From contig NZ_WBMS02000008.1 of NCBI RefSeq assembly GCF_008923205.2, positions 62,001-126,000 on the forward strand: DNA of 64,000 nt, given 5' to 3'. Below the pieces are notes generated by a model. The model saw only the letters and a program-made list of their open reading frames with translations, was not told where the DNA came from and ran no database searches. The position numbers and the translations under genes are program-made. This document shows, one piece after another, positions 23,097 through 31,468 of this stretch. Every line of letters starts with the position of its first letter. Positions within the stretch are counted from its first letter, which is position 1. The stretch comes from Actinomadura physcomitrii. GTDB lineage: Bacteria > Actinomycetota > Actinomycetes > Streptosporangiales > Streptosporangiaceae.

Positions 23097-24194
23097 ATGG
23101 ACGCTTCGACCCTGTCCGAACTGCGCAAGCCCCGCAGCTACCCGGCCGTCTCGGTGCTGATGCCGACGCACCGGTCCGCGCCCGGCAACCGGCAGGACCC
23201 GATCCGGCTCCGCAACCTGCTCGCCGAGGCCCGCCGCCGGCTGCACGACGACGTCCGGGTCACCGGCGGCACCGCCGACCACGTCGTGCACGCGCTGGAG
23301 CGGGCCGCCGCCGAGATCGACCTGCGGCACGCCTCCGACGGTCTGGTCCTGTTCGCGGCACCGGACGGCGAGCACCACGCGTTCGCCATCTCCCAGCCGG
23401 TGGACGAGCGCGTCGTCGTCGACACCGGGTTCGCCACCCGCGACCTCGTCGCCGCCTACACCCGCTCGCCCCGCTACTGGCTGCTGACGCTGTCGGACCA
23501 GCGCACCCGGCTGTGGAGCGGGCAGGGCGAGGAACTGGCCGAGCACACCCGCGACGGGTTCCCCATCGTCCCCGAGCCCGCCGACGAGATCGGCGCGGGC
23601 CGGATGGCGCGGCGCGGCGCCCGCGACGTCGAGGACGAGCCGCACCGCCGCGCCGCCCGCGGCGTCGCCGCGGCCCTCGAGCACGTCCTCGCCCGCGACC
23701 GGCGACCCGTCATCGTCGCCGGCGTCACCCGCCACCAGGCCTTCTTCGACGAGGCCGCCGGCTCCCGCATCGGCGTCGCCGGGCGCGTCGACGGCAGCTA
23801 CGAGGGCGCCGCGCCGAGCGCCCTCATCGAGGCCGCCCGTCCCGCCCTGCACGCCTACGAGGACCTCCGCGAGGTCGGCGTGCTCGCCGAGCTGGAGGCG
23901 GCGCGCAGCATCCAGCGCTACGCCGGCGGCCTCCTCGAGGTCGCCCGGCTCGTCGAGGAGGGCCGCGGCGAGCACCTGGTCGTCGAGCGCGGCTACTACG
24001 CGCCCGCCGTCCGGACCGACGGCGAACTCGTCCCCGTCGACGGCATGCCGGGCGTCCTCAAGGGCGCGGACGTCGTCGACGACGTCGTGGACGACGTCAT
24101 CGAGACCGCCCTGGAGTACGGCGGCGAGGTGACGTTCGTGTCCGACGGCTTCCTGGTCGACCACGGGCGCATCGCGCTGGTCACCCGCTACTGA
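23097..24194 (+). CDS. baeRF family (archaeo-eukaryotic release factor-like) protein
   Basis: A 365-residue protein of the bacterial baeRF3-type release-factor-like family. Signatures: YPAVSVLMPTHRSAPGNRQDPIRL near the N-terminus, LRNLLAEARRRL, GLVLFAAPDGEHHAFAI, and the C-terminal segment VTFVSDGFLVDHGRIALVTRY, related to the third domain of eRF1/Pelota. No GGQ motif is visible in the middle domain, so peptidyl-tRNA hydrolysis by the classical route is not supported. Proposed roles for the family concern ribosome rescue or stress. ATG at 23097 with GGGGGA upstream. Confidence 0.8.
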   Translation: MDASTLSELRKPRSYPAVSVLMPTHRSAPGNRQDPIRLRNLLAEARRRLHDDVRVTGGTADHVVHALERAAAEIDLRHASDGLVLFAAPDGEHHAFAISQPVDERVVVDTGFATRDLVAAYTRSPRYWLLTLSDQRTRLWSGQGEELAEHTRDGFPIVPEPADEIGAGRMARRGARDVEDEPHRRAARGVAAALEHVLARDRRPVIVAGVTRHQAFFDEAAGSRIGVAGRVDGSYEGAAPSALIEAARPALHAYEDLREVGVLAELEAARSIQRYAGGLLEVARLVEEGRGEHLVVERGYYAPAVRTDGELVPVDGMPGVLKGADVVDDVVDDVIETALEYGGEVTFVSDGFLVDHGRIALVTRY

Positions 24195-24769
24195 TCGCAG
24201 GACGGGTCGTGCCAGGCGACCCAGCGGATCGTCGACGACGTGGTCGCGTGGGGCAGCCGGCCCGCCGGATGCCCTGGCCACGACGCGTCCGGGGACGTCC
24301 CGGCCGGTGTCTGCACCAGGACGGTGCAGACGCCGGGCGCCGGCCGCTCGCGGCGCACGTCGATGCGGCCGATGCGCGTCCACCAGACCGGATGGATGAG
24401 CATGGTCCGCACCTCCCAGCCCACCGACGCGTCCGCGACGACGCCGCCCCTCGGCGCGCCGGGCAGCGGCGGCGCGGGACGCACCCGGCCGGGATGCGCG
24501 CCGAACAGGAAGACGAGCGCGGCCAGGTTCGTCGCCGCCAGGCCGCAGGCCGCCACCGCCGCGCCCGCCCTGGGGACACGGCCCAGCACGAGGAACCCGC
24601 ACAGCAGCCCGAGCGCGGCGAGCGAGGCGGCCGTCAGATGCAGCGCGCCGCGGTCGCCCGTCAGGAACGAGGTCTCCGGGAAGTCGAACCCGATGAACGT
24701 GTAGGTGCGCAGCCGGTCGCCCGCGTAGAGACGCACCCACGCGCAGGTCGCCTGCACTGCGCAGGCCAT
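24188..24769 (-). CDS. hypothetical membrane protein
   Basis: I do not recognise the family. About 193 residues: an N-terminal hydrophobic stretch (MACAVQATCAWVRLYAG), two further membrane helices (LTAASLAALGLLCGFLVLG, AVAACGLAATNLAALVFLFG), then a soluble C-terminal part with MLIHPVWWTRIGRIDVRRER and VCTVLVQTPAG. The codon pattern and hydrophobic layout support a real gene on this strand. ATG at 24769; TTG codons slightly upstream would lengthen the first helix. Its 3' end overlaps the convergent baeRF gene by 7 bp, and the GC-hairpin element at 24876 lies upstream of it. Confidence 0.55.
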   Translation of the reverse strand: MACAVQATCAWVRLYAGDRLRTYTFIGFDFPETSFLTGDRGALHLTAASLAALGLLCGFLVLGRVPRAGAAVAACGLAATNLAALVFLFGAHPGRVRPAPPLPGAPRGGVVADASVGWEVRTMLIHPVWWTRIGRIDVRRERPAPGVCTVLVQTPAGTSPDASWPGHPAGRLPHATTSSTIRWVAWHDPSCDQ

Positions 24770-24875
24770 CCCCGGGGTCAAGAGCGCGCTGCTGGAGGCG
24801 CCCGACAAGCGGTCCGGGTACGACAGGACCGCGTTGAACTGCGACGACTTCGCCGACCTACGCTGACCGGGCCCC

Positions 24876-24967
24876 TCTCTGTGGGGGGACGACCCCCCAC
24901 ACCCCCGGCAAAAGCCGGCTGACCGTCGACCTCCGCTCCGCTGCGCTCCGCTCCGGTCGCCGGTCAG
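24876..24967 (-). repeat. GC-hairpin intergenic repeat element (locus A)
   Basis: Nearly identical in inverse orientation to 50282-50363 (two substitutions and a 10-bp indel). It includes the stop codon of the hydrolase-like gene, a run of CCGCTCCGCT units, a CCGGC-AAAA-GCCGG stem (24905-24918) and a TGTGGGGGG-ACGA-CCCCCCACA stem (24880-24901). Probably a composite terminator that is also a dispersed repeat. Confidence 0.8.
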
Positions 24968-25680
24968 CCCTTCGTGAGCCAGCGGGTCGCGACGTCGCCG
25001 AGCACCGACCGGACCGCCAGGATCGCGATGCCGAGCATCAGCACCGGCCCGACGACCCAGTGCTCGACCTTGCCGTTCGTGCGGGGGATCAGCGGCATCT
25101 CGATCCGCCAGGGCAGCGGCCAGAACACCGGGCAGCCGCGCGGCGTCAGGCAGTCCCCGGCCACGTGCGCGAGGCAGCCGAGGGTGACCGCGAACCCGAC
25201 GAAGCTCATGTCGATCTTGTGCATCAGCCAGACGGCGATCAGCGCCAGCGCGCAGTCGGCCAGCGCGGACTGCGGCTCGCGGCCCTCGAAGTCGAGGCCG
25301 ACGCCGCGCAGCCCCAGTCCGACGATCATGAACAGGCAGGCCCACCACGCGTACACGTAGTGGGTGGCGAGGGTGTCCATCGCCCAGCCGATGAGGACCG
25401 CGAACAGGATCGAGTGGGTGGCGTGCCGGTGGCCGCCCGACAGCTTCCCGATCCACTTGCACATGTGGTGGGTGATGGGCCCGTAGGTGTTGGCGATGCG
25501 CCCGTTGTGGTGGTCGATGTCGGGCAGGATCGCCGCGCCGGCGCACACCACCGCGCCCGCCGCGATCTGCTCGGGCGACAGCGACACCGCGAAGTCGCCG
25601 AGCAGCTTCTCCTGGCCGAGCACGGGCACCGCGGCCAGCCATGCCAGCGCGCCGCTGAGCGCGTGCGTCTTCCCCATCAT
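24964..25680 (-). CDS. YdjM-type metal-dependent membrane hydrolase
   Basis: A 238-residue membrane-bound metal-dependent hydrolase of the YdjM/DUF457 family. The metal-binding residues are visible: MMGKTHALSGAL (His6), AAILPDIDHHNG, GGHRHATHSILFAV and LAHVAGDCLTPRGCPVFWPL. Five or more membrane helices. Enzymatic role is unproven; the E. coli member is LexA-regulated, but no SOS box is evident here. Two adjacent ATGs start the frame; GGGGGA is upstream. Its stop codon lies inside the dispersed GC-hairpin element. Confidence 0.85.
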   Translation of the reverse strand: MMGKTHALSGALAWLAAVPVLGQEKLLGDFAVSLSPEQIAAGAVVCAGAAILPDIDHHNGRIANTYGPITHHMCKWIGKLSGGHRHATHSILFAVLIGWAMDTLATHYVYAWWACLFMIVGLGLRGVGLDFEGREPQSALADCALALIAVWLMHKIDMSFVGFAVTLGCLAHVAGDCLTPRGCPVFWPLPWRIEMPLIPRTNGKVEHWVVGPVLMLGIAILAVRSVLGDVATRWLTKG

Positions 25681-25822
25681 GGGCAGTCCCCCGCTTTCCG
25701 CACACCGTCCGCCGCCCGGTTCAGGGCGGGACTCTAGCCCGCTACTGATCGTTTTCAGCGGCGGCGCGCCGAAGCGGATGCCACGTCCCTTTGATGCGGA
25801 ACGCGGTGCGCCGGTTCCGCGC

Positions 25823-26182
25823 TCAGCCGGGGAGCCCGTCGTGGCGGGCGCGGGCGGCGACGACCGCCTCGACGTGCTCCTCCGCCCAGTCGGTGATCGC
25901 CTGGATCGGCCTGCCGAGCGACAGGCCGAGCGGGGTCAGCGCGTACTCGACGCGGGGCGGGACCTCGGCGAAGACGTGCCGGGTGAGCAGGCCGTCGCGT
26001 TCCATCGTCCGCAGCGTCTGGGTGAGGACCTTCGGGGTGACGCCGCCGATCCGGCGGCGGAGCTCGGTGAAGCGGCGCGGCCCGCCGGCGAGGCTCAGCA
26101 CGACCAGCACCGACCACTTGTCGCCGATCCGGTCGAGGATGAGCCGGGTCGGGCAGTCCGGATCGAACGCGTCGCCTCTCAT
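25823..26182 (-). CDS. HxlR-family transcriptional regulator
   Basis: A ~119-residue HxlR winged-helix regulator: DPDCPTRLILDRIGDKWSVLVVLSL (the conserved early Cys of redox/quinone-sensing members is present), FTELRRRIGGVTPKVLTQTLRTMERDGLLTR, and the wing PPRVEYALTPLG. ATG at 26182; a TTG three codons earlier is possible. It is divergent from a small NAD(P)-binding oxidoreductase, the classic arrangement for HxlR regulators, with palindromes GGTACC and GTATCC-GAT-GGATAC between the genes. Reactive electrophiles are common signals, unproven here. Confidence 0.9.
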   Translation of the reverse strand: MRGDAFDPDCPTRLILDRIGDKWSVLVVLSLAGGPRRFTELRRRIGGVTPKVLTQTLRTMERDGLLTRHVFAEVPPRVEYALTPLGLSLGRPIQAITDWAEEHVEAVVAARARHDGLPG

Positions 26183-26193
26183 GGTTTCCAAAG

Positions 26194-26235
26194 GGTACCA
26201 ATGGCACGTTGAAGTAACCAGTATCCGATGGATAC
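26194..26235. promoter_or_regulatory. palindromes in HxlR divergent promoter
   Basis: GGTACC (26194-26199) and the perfect 15-mer GTATCC-GAT-GGATAC (26221-26235) lie between the divergent hxlR-type gene and the oxidoreductase. HxlR proteins bind GTA/TAC-containing inverted repeats, so these are likely operators. Confidence 0.55.
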
Positions 26236-26292
26236 CTTCACGGAGTCCGAAAGGACGGTCGGGAACGACCCAGTGCGGGAAGTGAGGACGGT

Positions 26293-26916
26293 ATGAAGAT
26301 CCTGCTGATCGGCGCCACCGGGATGATCGGGCGGCGGATCGCCGCCGAGGCGCGCGGACGCGGCCACGAGGTCACCGGCGTGACCCGCAGCGGCGGTGAG
26401 GGCACGCGGAAGGCCGACGCGGCCGACGCCGCCGCCGTCGCCGACCTCGCGCGGGGCCACGACGCGGTGGTGGTGGCGATCTCGCCGCCCCGCGACGGGT
26501 CCGACCCCGAGGGGCCGGTGCTGGAGGCGGGCCGCGCCGTGCTGGACGCGGTGCGCCGGGCCGGGGTCCGGCGGCTGGTGGTGGTCGGCGGCGCGGGCAG
26601 CCTGGAGGTCGCGCCGGGCGTCCGGCACGTCGACGAACCCGGCTTCGTCGAGGCGTACAAGCCCGAGGCGCTGGCCCACGCCGCCCTGCTCGACGCCGTC
26701 CGCGCCGAGGCGGCCGACCTCGACTGGACCTACGTCTCACCCGCGGCGGTGATCGGGCCGGGCGAGCGGACCGGGGTCTTCCGCCTCGGCGGCGACCGGC
26801 TGCTCCGCGACGCCGCCGGCGACAGCCGCATCAGCGCCGAGGACTACGCCGTCGCGCTCGTCGACGAACTGGAGAAGAACGAGGCGGTCCGCCGCCGCAT
26901 CACCGTCGCGTACTGA
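26293..26916 (+). CDS. NAD(P)-binding (atypical SDR/NmrA-like) oxidoreductase
   Basis: A 207-residue Rossmann-fold protein starting MKILLIGATGMIGRRIAAEA with the GxxGxxG dinucleotide motif, followed by GHDAVVVAISPP, RRLVVVGGAGSLEV and TYVSPAAVIGPGERTG. This matches the NAD(P)H-binding YwnB/NmrA-like group. The usual Tyr-x3-Lys pair is not clear (EAYKPEAL), so catalysis may differ from classical SDRs. GAGG lies 5 bases before the ATG. Divergent HxlR regulator probably controls it. Confidence 0.85.
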   Translation: MKILLIGATGMIGRRIAAEARGRGHEVTGVTRSGGEGTRKADAADAAAVADLARGHDAVVVAISPPRDGSDPEGPVLEAGRAVLDAVRRAGVRRLVVVGGAGSLEVAPGVRHVDEPGFVEAYKPEALAHAALLDAVRAEAADLDWTYVSPAAVIGPGERTGVFRLGGDRLLRDAAGDSRISAEDYAVALVDELEKNEAVRRRITVAY

Positions 26917-26939
26917 GGACCGGCGCGGAACGGGAGGGG

Positions 26940-27977
26940 TCAGCGCCTCCGCGCGGAGACCTCGATCAGGCGCCAGGCGCCGGACTCCTCGCCCGGCGCG
27001 TACGGGGAGTCCAGCCGCTTCGCGAGCACTCCGGGCAGGCCCTGTTCGGCCGCCGTCTCCCGCACCGCGTCGCCGTCGCCCGGGTACCACGGCGCCGTCT
27101 GCCAGGCGGGGCCCGACAGGTCCAGCTCGTCCAGCCTGGCGCGGCGCTCCCGGTACGGGACGTCCAGCAGCGGCCGGCCGTCCAGATGCGGCACATCGAA
27201 GATCATGTAGGTCTCGCGGCCGTCCAGCACGGTCAGCTCGCCGTCCAGCACCGCCGGGCGCGCGCCGAGCCGGCCGCCGAGCCGCGAGCCGAGCCCGGCG
27301 GGGCCGTCCACCGGGCGGCCCCGGCCGTCGGTGAACCGCGTCCGGCCGCCCTCCACGTACGCCATCAGCCGCCGGCCGCCCCACGCGAACTCGAACCCCC
27401 ACGCGTCCTGGTCGCGCGGCAGCCGGGCCCTGCGCACCGGCAGCATCGGCCGCAGCGCCTCCGGCAGCGGCTCGGCCTCCGGGTCCGCCGGCGGGTCCAT
27501 CCGGTGGATCATCCAGTTCTTGCCGCCCGTCCTGAACAGCACGTACCGGCCCGACACCCGCGAGCCGTGGATGACGACCTTCACCTCGTGCTCGGACCAC
27601 TTCTCCGTCTCGTACGTCCCGCGGTCCCAGACCGTCACCGTGCCGCCGCCGTACTCGTCCCGCGGGATGTCGCCCTCGAACGTCGCGTACTCCAGCGGAT
27701 GGTCCTCGGTGTGGACCGCCAGGTGATTGGTCTCCGGGCTCCACGGCAGGCCCTTCGGCACCGCCCAGGAGACCAGCACGCCGTCCCGCTCGAACCGCAG
27801 ATCCCAGTGCAGGCTGGAGGCGTGGTGCTCCTGGACGACGAACGTGTCGTCGTCGCCGTGCGGGAGCGCCTTGTCCGCCGGGACGGGCTCGGGCGTCTTC
27901 CGGGGGTCGCGCCTGCCGCGGTACTCGGCGAGCCGGTCGCCCTTCCGCGGCTCCTTCGTGCCCTTCTTCTCCGTCAC
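26940..27977 (-). CDS. LigD-type 3'-phosphoesterase with degenerate ligase domain
   Basis: A ~345-residue protein. Residues ~43-165 are the DNA-ligase-D 3'-phosphoesterase domain: FVVQEHHASSLHWDLRFERDG and LAVHTEDHPLEYATFEGDIP give His51, His57, Asp59 and His89, equivalent to His42/His48/Asp50/His84 of Pseudomonas LigD. Residues ~190-345 resemble an ATP-dependent ligase nucleotidyltransferase domain (DAWGFEFAWGGRRLMAY, VLDGELTVLDG, VLAKRLDSPYAPG), but the KxDG nucleophile motif reads AWGG and the C-terminal Lys-x-Lys is absent, so it cannot ligate. Likely trims 3' ends in break repair. GTG start at 27977, ribosome site weak. Confidence 0.85.
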   Translation of the reverse strand: MTEKKGTKEPRKGDRLAEYRGRRDPRKTPEPVPADKALPHGDDDTFVVQEHHASSLHWDLRFERDGVLVSWAVPKGLPWSPETNHLAVHTEDHPLEYATFEGDIPRDEYGGGTVTVWDRGTYETEKWSEHEVKVVIHGSRVSGRYVLFRTGGKNWMIHRMDPPADPEAEPLPEALRPMLPVRRARLPRDQDAWGFEFAWGGRRLMAYVEGGRTRFTDGRGRPVDGPAGLGSRLGGRLGARPAVLDGELTVLDGRETYMIFDVPHLDGRPLLDVPYRERRARLDELDLSGPAWQTAPWYPGDGDAVRETAAEQGLPGVLAKRLDSPYAPGEESGAWRLIEVSARRR

Positions 27978-28018
27978 GCCCGCCACATACCCGCGATCAG
28001 CGGATGAAGACGGCCCCG

Positions 28019-28708
28019 CTAGCGGATGAAGACGGCATAGTCGGCGAGGTCGCCGGTCAGCTGCGGCGGCAGCGCCGCCACCGCCGACATCTCCTCGGCG
28101 GACACGAACCCGCCGGTCTCCGCCCGCACCCGCTCGATCCTCGCCGCCAGCTCCGCGGTGATGCCGGGCAGCAGCGTCAGCGCCTCCGCCGGCGCGTGGT
28201 TGACGTCGATCAGCCCGCCGTCCTTGTACTGGCGCGGCAGGTCGGGGCGGCCGATCCGGAGCTCCTTGGCGAGGCCCGGGTCGCTCGCCGCCAGCTCCCG
28301 CGCCTTCTCGCGCAGCAGCCGCTGCCGCCGGACCCGCTCCACGACGGCGTCGTTGTCGATGCCCGCCAGCCCGTGCGGGTCGAACACCCGGCGCCGGATG
28401 AGGAACGCGTGCCCGCAGCCCACCACCGCGAGCAGGGACATCAGCACCCCCACGGCCTGCTGCGCGCCGTCCTGCTTGCCGATGTCCGGCAGCAGGTACA
28501 GCATCAGCGCGAAGATGCCGATGTAGACCGCCGACGACACCAGCAGGTGCGCGCTGCGCCGCCACAGCGCCGCCGCCGCGAACGTGAACGGCGTCGCGTA
28601 CCCGAGCGTCAGGAACGGCAGCGCCGCCCACGTCACGCTCAGCGCGGCCCGCCCGGGAGGCATGCTGTCGGACGGGACCCTCGGCTCGTACGGCGCTGGA
28701 GCGTTCAT
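28019..28708 (-). CDS. membrane protein with ComEA-type helix-hairpin-helix domain
   Basis: A 229-residue protein with three or four membrane helices in residues ~22-105 (TWAALPFLTLGYATPFTFAAAALW, LLVSSAVYIGIFALMLYLLP, AVGVLMSLLAVVGCGHAFLI), a charged helical stretch, and a C-terminal helix-hairpin-helix of the ComEA/T2SS-K kind: IDVNHAPAEALTLLPGITAELAARI. Such proteins bind DNA or act as scaffolds at the membrane. Located 41 bp upstream of the phosphoesterase gene on the same strand, so possibly one transcript. ATG at 28708. Confidence 0.75.
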   Translation of the reverse strand: MNAPAPYEPRVPSDSMPPGRAALSVTWAALPFLTLGYATPFTFAAAALWRRSAHLLVSSAVYIGIFALMLYLLPDIGKQDGAQQAVGVLMSLLAVVGCGHAFLIRRRVFDPHGLAGIDNDAVVERVRRQRLLREKARELAASDPGLAKELRIGRPDLPRQYKDGGLIDVNHAPAEALTLLPGITAELAARIERVRAETGGFVSAEEMSAVAALPPQLTGDLADYAVFIR

Positions 28709-28766
28709 CTGGCGGATTCTCCCGGCCGGGTCGCGGGCTGAACGGGACGCTAGGTCGACGAAGGGG

Positions 28767-29618
28767 TCACGGGAGGGTGAGGATTTCGTGGCCGTCCTCG
28801 GTCACCAGCAGCGTGTGCTCGAACTGCGCGGTGCGCCTGCGGTCCTTGGTGACCACGGTCCATCCGTCGTCCCAGATGTCGTAGTCGTAGGTGCCGAGGG
28901 TCAGCATCGGCTCGACGGTGAACGTCATGCCCGGCTCGATGACCGTCGTGGCGTTCGGGTCGTCGTAGTGCGGGACGACCAGGCCCGAGTGGAACGTGGT
29001 GCCGATGCCGTGCCCGGTGAAGTCGCGGACGACGCCGTACCCGAACCGCTTGGCGTAGGACTCGATGACCCGCCCGATCACGTTCAGCGCCCGCCCCGGC
29101 TTGACCGCCTTGATGCCCCGCATCGTCGCCTCGCGGGTGCGCTCCACCAGCAGCCGCGACTCCTCGTCCACGTCGCCGCACAGGAACGTCGCGTCGGTGT
29201 CGCCGTGCACGCCGTCGATGTACGCGGTGATGTCGACGTTGATGATGTCGCCGTCGCGCAGCACGGTGTCGTCGGGGATGCCGTGGCAGATGACCTCGTT
29301 GATCGAGGTGCACAGCGACTTCGGGAAGCCGCGGTAGCCGAGGGTGGACGGGTAGGCGCCGTGGTCGAGCATGAACTCGTGGCCGATGCGGTCCAGCTCG
29401 TCGGTGGTGACGCCGGGCCGGACGTGCTTGCCGACCTCCTCCAGCGCCTGCGCGGCGATCCTGCCCGCGACCCGCATCCGCTCGATGATCTCGGGTGTCT
29501 TGACGTCCGGCTCGCCGGTCTTCGGCCGCTTCTTCCCGACGTACTCCGGGCGCGGGATCTGCGCCGGGACCTTGCGCATGGGGGAGACGTTGCCGGGACG
29601 GAGAAGCTGGGTCGTCAT
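28767..29618 (-). CDS. map: type I methionine aminopeptidase
   Basis: A 283-residue methionyl aminopeptidase removing N-terminal Met. Metal ligands are all visible: Asp in [11 protein letters not shown], Asp in GDTDATF, His in GHGIGTTFH, Glu in VEPMLTLG, and Glu in FEHTLLV; substrate His in VICHGIPD. A ~40-residue N-terminal extension rich in Pro/Lys ([20 protein letters not shown]) resembles the MetAP1c subtype of M. tuberculosis that contacts the ribosome. ATG at 29618. Divergent from the small conserved gene at 29688. Confidence 0.95.
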   Translation of the reverse strand: MTTQLLRPGNVSPMRKVPAQIPRPEYVGKKRPKTGEPDVKTPEIIERMRVAGRIAAQALEEVGKHVRPGVTTDELDRIGHEFMLDHGAYPSTLGYRGFPKSLCTSINEVICHGIPDDTVLRDGDIINVDITAYIDGVHGDTDATFLCGDVDEESRLLVERTREATMRGIKAVKPGRALNVIGRVIESYAKRFGYGVVRDFTGHGIGTTFHSGLVVPHYDDPNATTVIEPGMTFTVEPMLTLGTYDYDIWDDGWTVVTKDRRRTAQFEHTLLVTEDGHEILTLP

Positions 29619-29687
29619 AGTGATGGAGTGTAGTCAGCGGGATCCGGGCAACGAATCCCGCCGAGCGTCGGATCGGAAGGAGCGCCG

Positions 29688-29870
29688 ATGGCCGGTGACG
29701 ACGGTGACTGGTGGTTCTGCCTGAAGCACATGAAGGTCGAGCACGGGGCCGGCTGCCCCAGCAAGGACCGGATGGGCCCGTACCCGACCGAGAGCGCCGC
29801 CGCGGGCGCGCTGGCGCTGGCCCGCGAGCGCAACGAGGCCTGGCGCAAGGACGACGGCGAGGACCAGTAG
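29688..29870 (+). CDS. small conserved actinobacterial protein
   Basis: A 60-residue protein preceded by an excellent GGAAGGAG ribosome site. It reads WWFCLKHMKVEHGAGCP, SKDRMGPYPTESAA, then an Ala/Glu/Arg-rich helix and acidic end. The C-x2-H...C pattern could hold a metal. I recall similar short proteins beside map in other actinobacteria, usually unnamed; function is unknown. Divergent from map, and convergent with the gene ending at 29886. Confidence 0.7.
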   Translation: MAGDDGDWWFCLKHMKVEHGAGCPSKDRMGPYPTESAAAGALALARERNEAWRKDDGEDQ

Positions 29871-29885
29871 TGGATTGGTAGGGCG

Positions 29886-30473
29886 CTAGTCCACCGTCGG
29901 GCCGGTCACCGCCTCCAGCAGCCGGGCGAGACGGGATCGCAGGCCGCGGGCGCCGCGCGCGGGCTCCTCGCCCGCCGCGGCGCTCACCAGGTGCTGCGCG
30001 CCGTCGAACGACAGCAGCGCCTCCTCCGCCGGGACGGTCAGCGCCTCGTGCGCCAGCCCCTCCAGCTCGCGGTCGCCGCCGTCCAGGGCGAGGATCGTGG
30101 CGCCGACGCGGCGCGCGTCGTCGACCCGCTCGAGCAGCGGGACGGGCGCCTCGTCCTCGGCGACGACGAACAGCGTCTCGCCGCGGCGCGCCTCCTCCAG
30201 CCGGGACAGCCCGATGCTCAGGTGCGGGGGCGCGTCCGGCGGCGGCGACCAGCGCACCAGCGTGGGCGCGAGGCCCGGGGCGTCGCCGAGCCGCGACTCG
30301 TCGTCCAGGTGCGCGGCGAGGTGCCACGGGTCGCCGCCGGGCGTGCCGACCAGCAGCAGCCCGCCGGGGGTGCGGGAGGTGACCCGCAGGGCGCGGCCGA
30401 AGTCCCGGGTGCGCTCCAGCCAGCCGGTGGCGGACAGCACCTCGCGCAACATCACGATCTGCTCGGCGTCCAC
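29886..30473 (-). CDS. hypothetical protein, possibly SIS-like
   Basis: About 195 residues, family not recognised with certainty. Seen: GGLLLVGTPGGDPWHLAAHLDDESR, then PHLSIGLSRLEEARRGETLFVVAEDEAPV and VGATILALDGGDRELEGLAHEALTVPAEEALLSFDGAQHLVS. The alternation of hydrophobic strands with short loops, and the ATILAL...AHEALTVP stretch, suggest a sugar-isomerase-like Rossmann fold, but no catalytic motif is certain. GTG at 30473 preferred; another GTG is six codons upstream. Divergent from the F420:NADPH reductase gene. Confidence 0.6.
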   Translation of the reverse strand: MDAEQIVMLREVLSATGWLERTRDFGRALRVTSRTPGGLLLVGTPGGDPWHLAAHLDDESRLGDAPGLAPTLVRWSPPPDAPPHLSIGLSRLEEARRGETLFVVAEDEAPVPLLERVDDARRVGATILALDGGDRELEGLAHEALTVPAEEALLSFDGAQHLVSAAAGEEPARGARGLRSRLARLLEAVTGPTVD

Positions 30474-30574
30474 GGCACCATGGTGCCGCACGGGGCGCGG
30501 GCGGCACGCCGGTTTCGCGCGAGCCGGGAGGGCGCCGCGAAGCGGCCGCAGGGCCGCCTGGCAGACTCGGCCGC

Positions 30575-31270
30575 ATGACTGAGCAGCAGCAGAAGACTCC
30601 CTACGACCTCCCCGACGTGAGCGGCCTCACCATCGGCATCCTCGGCGGCACCGGGGACCAGGGCAAGGGCCTCGCGCGCCGGTTCGCGCTGGCGGGCCAC
30701 CGCGTGGTCATCGGCTCGCGCAAGGCGGAGCGGGCGCAGCAGGCCGCCGACGACCTGGGCGCGGACCTGCCCGTGTCGGGCGCGGAGAACGAGGCCGCCG
30801 CGAGCGGCGCGGACGTGGTGGTCGTCGCGGTGCCGTGGGACGGCCACAAGGCGCTGCTGGAGTCGCTGCGCGAGGTGCTCGCCGGCAAGATCGTCGTGGA
30901 CTGCGTCAACCCGCTCGGCTTCGAGAAGGGCAAGGGCGCGTTCGCGCTCCCGGTCGAGGAGGGCAGCGCCGCCGAGCAGGCCGCGTCCGTGCTGGCGGAG
31001 AGCCGGGTCGTCGCCGCGTTCCACCACGTGTCCGCCAAGCTGCTGCTGGACCCCGAGGTGGACGAGATGGAGCTGGACGTCCTCGTCCTCGGCAACGACC
31101 GCGAGGCGACGGACCTGGTGCAGGCGCTCGCCGGGCGCATCCCCGGCATGCGCGGCGTCTACGGCGGACGGCTGCACAACGCGGGGCAGGTCGAGGCGTT
31201 CACCGCGAACCTCATCTCGATGAACCGCCGCTACAAGGCCCACGCGGGCCTGCGCATCACCGACGTGTGA
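30575..31270 (+). CDS. npdG: F420:NADPH oxidoreductase
   Basis: A 231-residue NADPH-dependent F420 reductase, exchanging hydride between NADP(H) and coenzyme F420 and so feeding F420-dependent enzymes such as the LLM oxidoreductase at 21134. Motifs: GILGGTGDQGKGLARRFALAGHRVVIGSRKAERAQ (dinucleotide site with NADP-preferring SRK), DVVVVAVPWDGH, VVDCVNPLGFEKG, and VVAAFHHVSAKLLLDP. Single-gene unit followed by a hairpin at 31302. ATG at 30575. Confidence 0.93.
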   Translation: MTEQQQKTPYDLPDVSGLTIGILGGTGDQGKGLARRFALAGHRVVIGSRKAERAQQAADDLGADLPVSGAENEAAASGADVVVVAVPWDGHKALLESLREVLAGKIVVDCVNPLGFEKGKGAFALPVEEGSAAEQAASVLAESRVVAAFHHVSAKLLLDPEVDEMELDVLVLGNDREATDLVQALAGRIPGMRGVYGGRLHNAGQVEAFTANLISMNRRYKAHAGLRITDV

Positions 31271-31301
31271 CGGCCGCCGGCGCCGTTCGCCCGGGCTCGT
31301 T

Positions 31302-31323
31302 CCCGCCGACGGGGGCGAGCCCG
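31302..31323. terminator. hairpin terminator after F420 reductase
   Basis: CGGGCTCG (31302-31309) pairs with CGAGCCCG (31316-31323), though the intervening six bases leave a short loop, giving an 8-bp stem about 30 bp after the npdG stop. No U tract. Confidence 0.5.
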
Positions 31324-31468
31324 TCGCGTTGAGCTGCCGTCTCGACATTTCCGGCCAACGACGGAACGAAATCTTGGAGACATCCGACCAGGCGGCGCGC
31401 GGCCCGCGCGGTTAGCGTGCGGGTGGGGGGACGCGTTCAGGTTCGGCGGGCGGACGGGGTGAAGGGCT

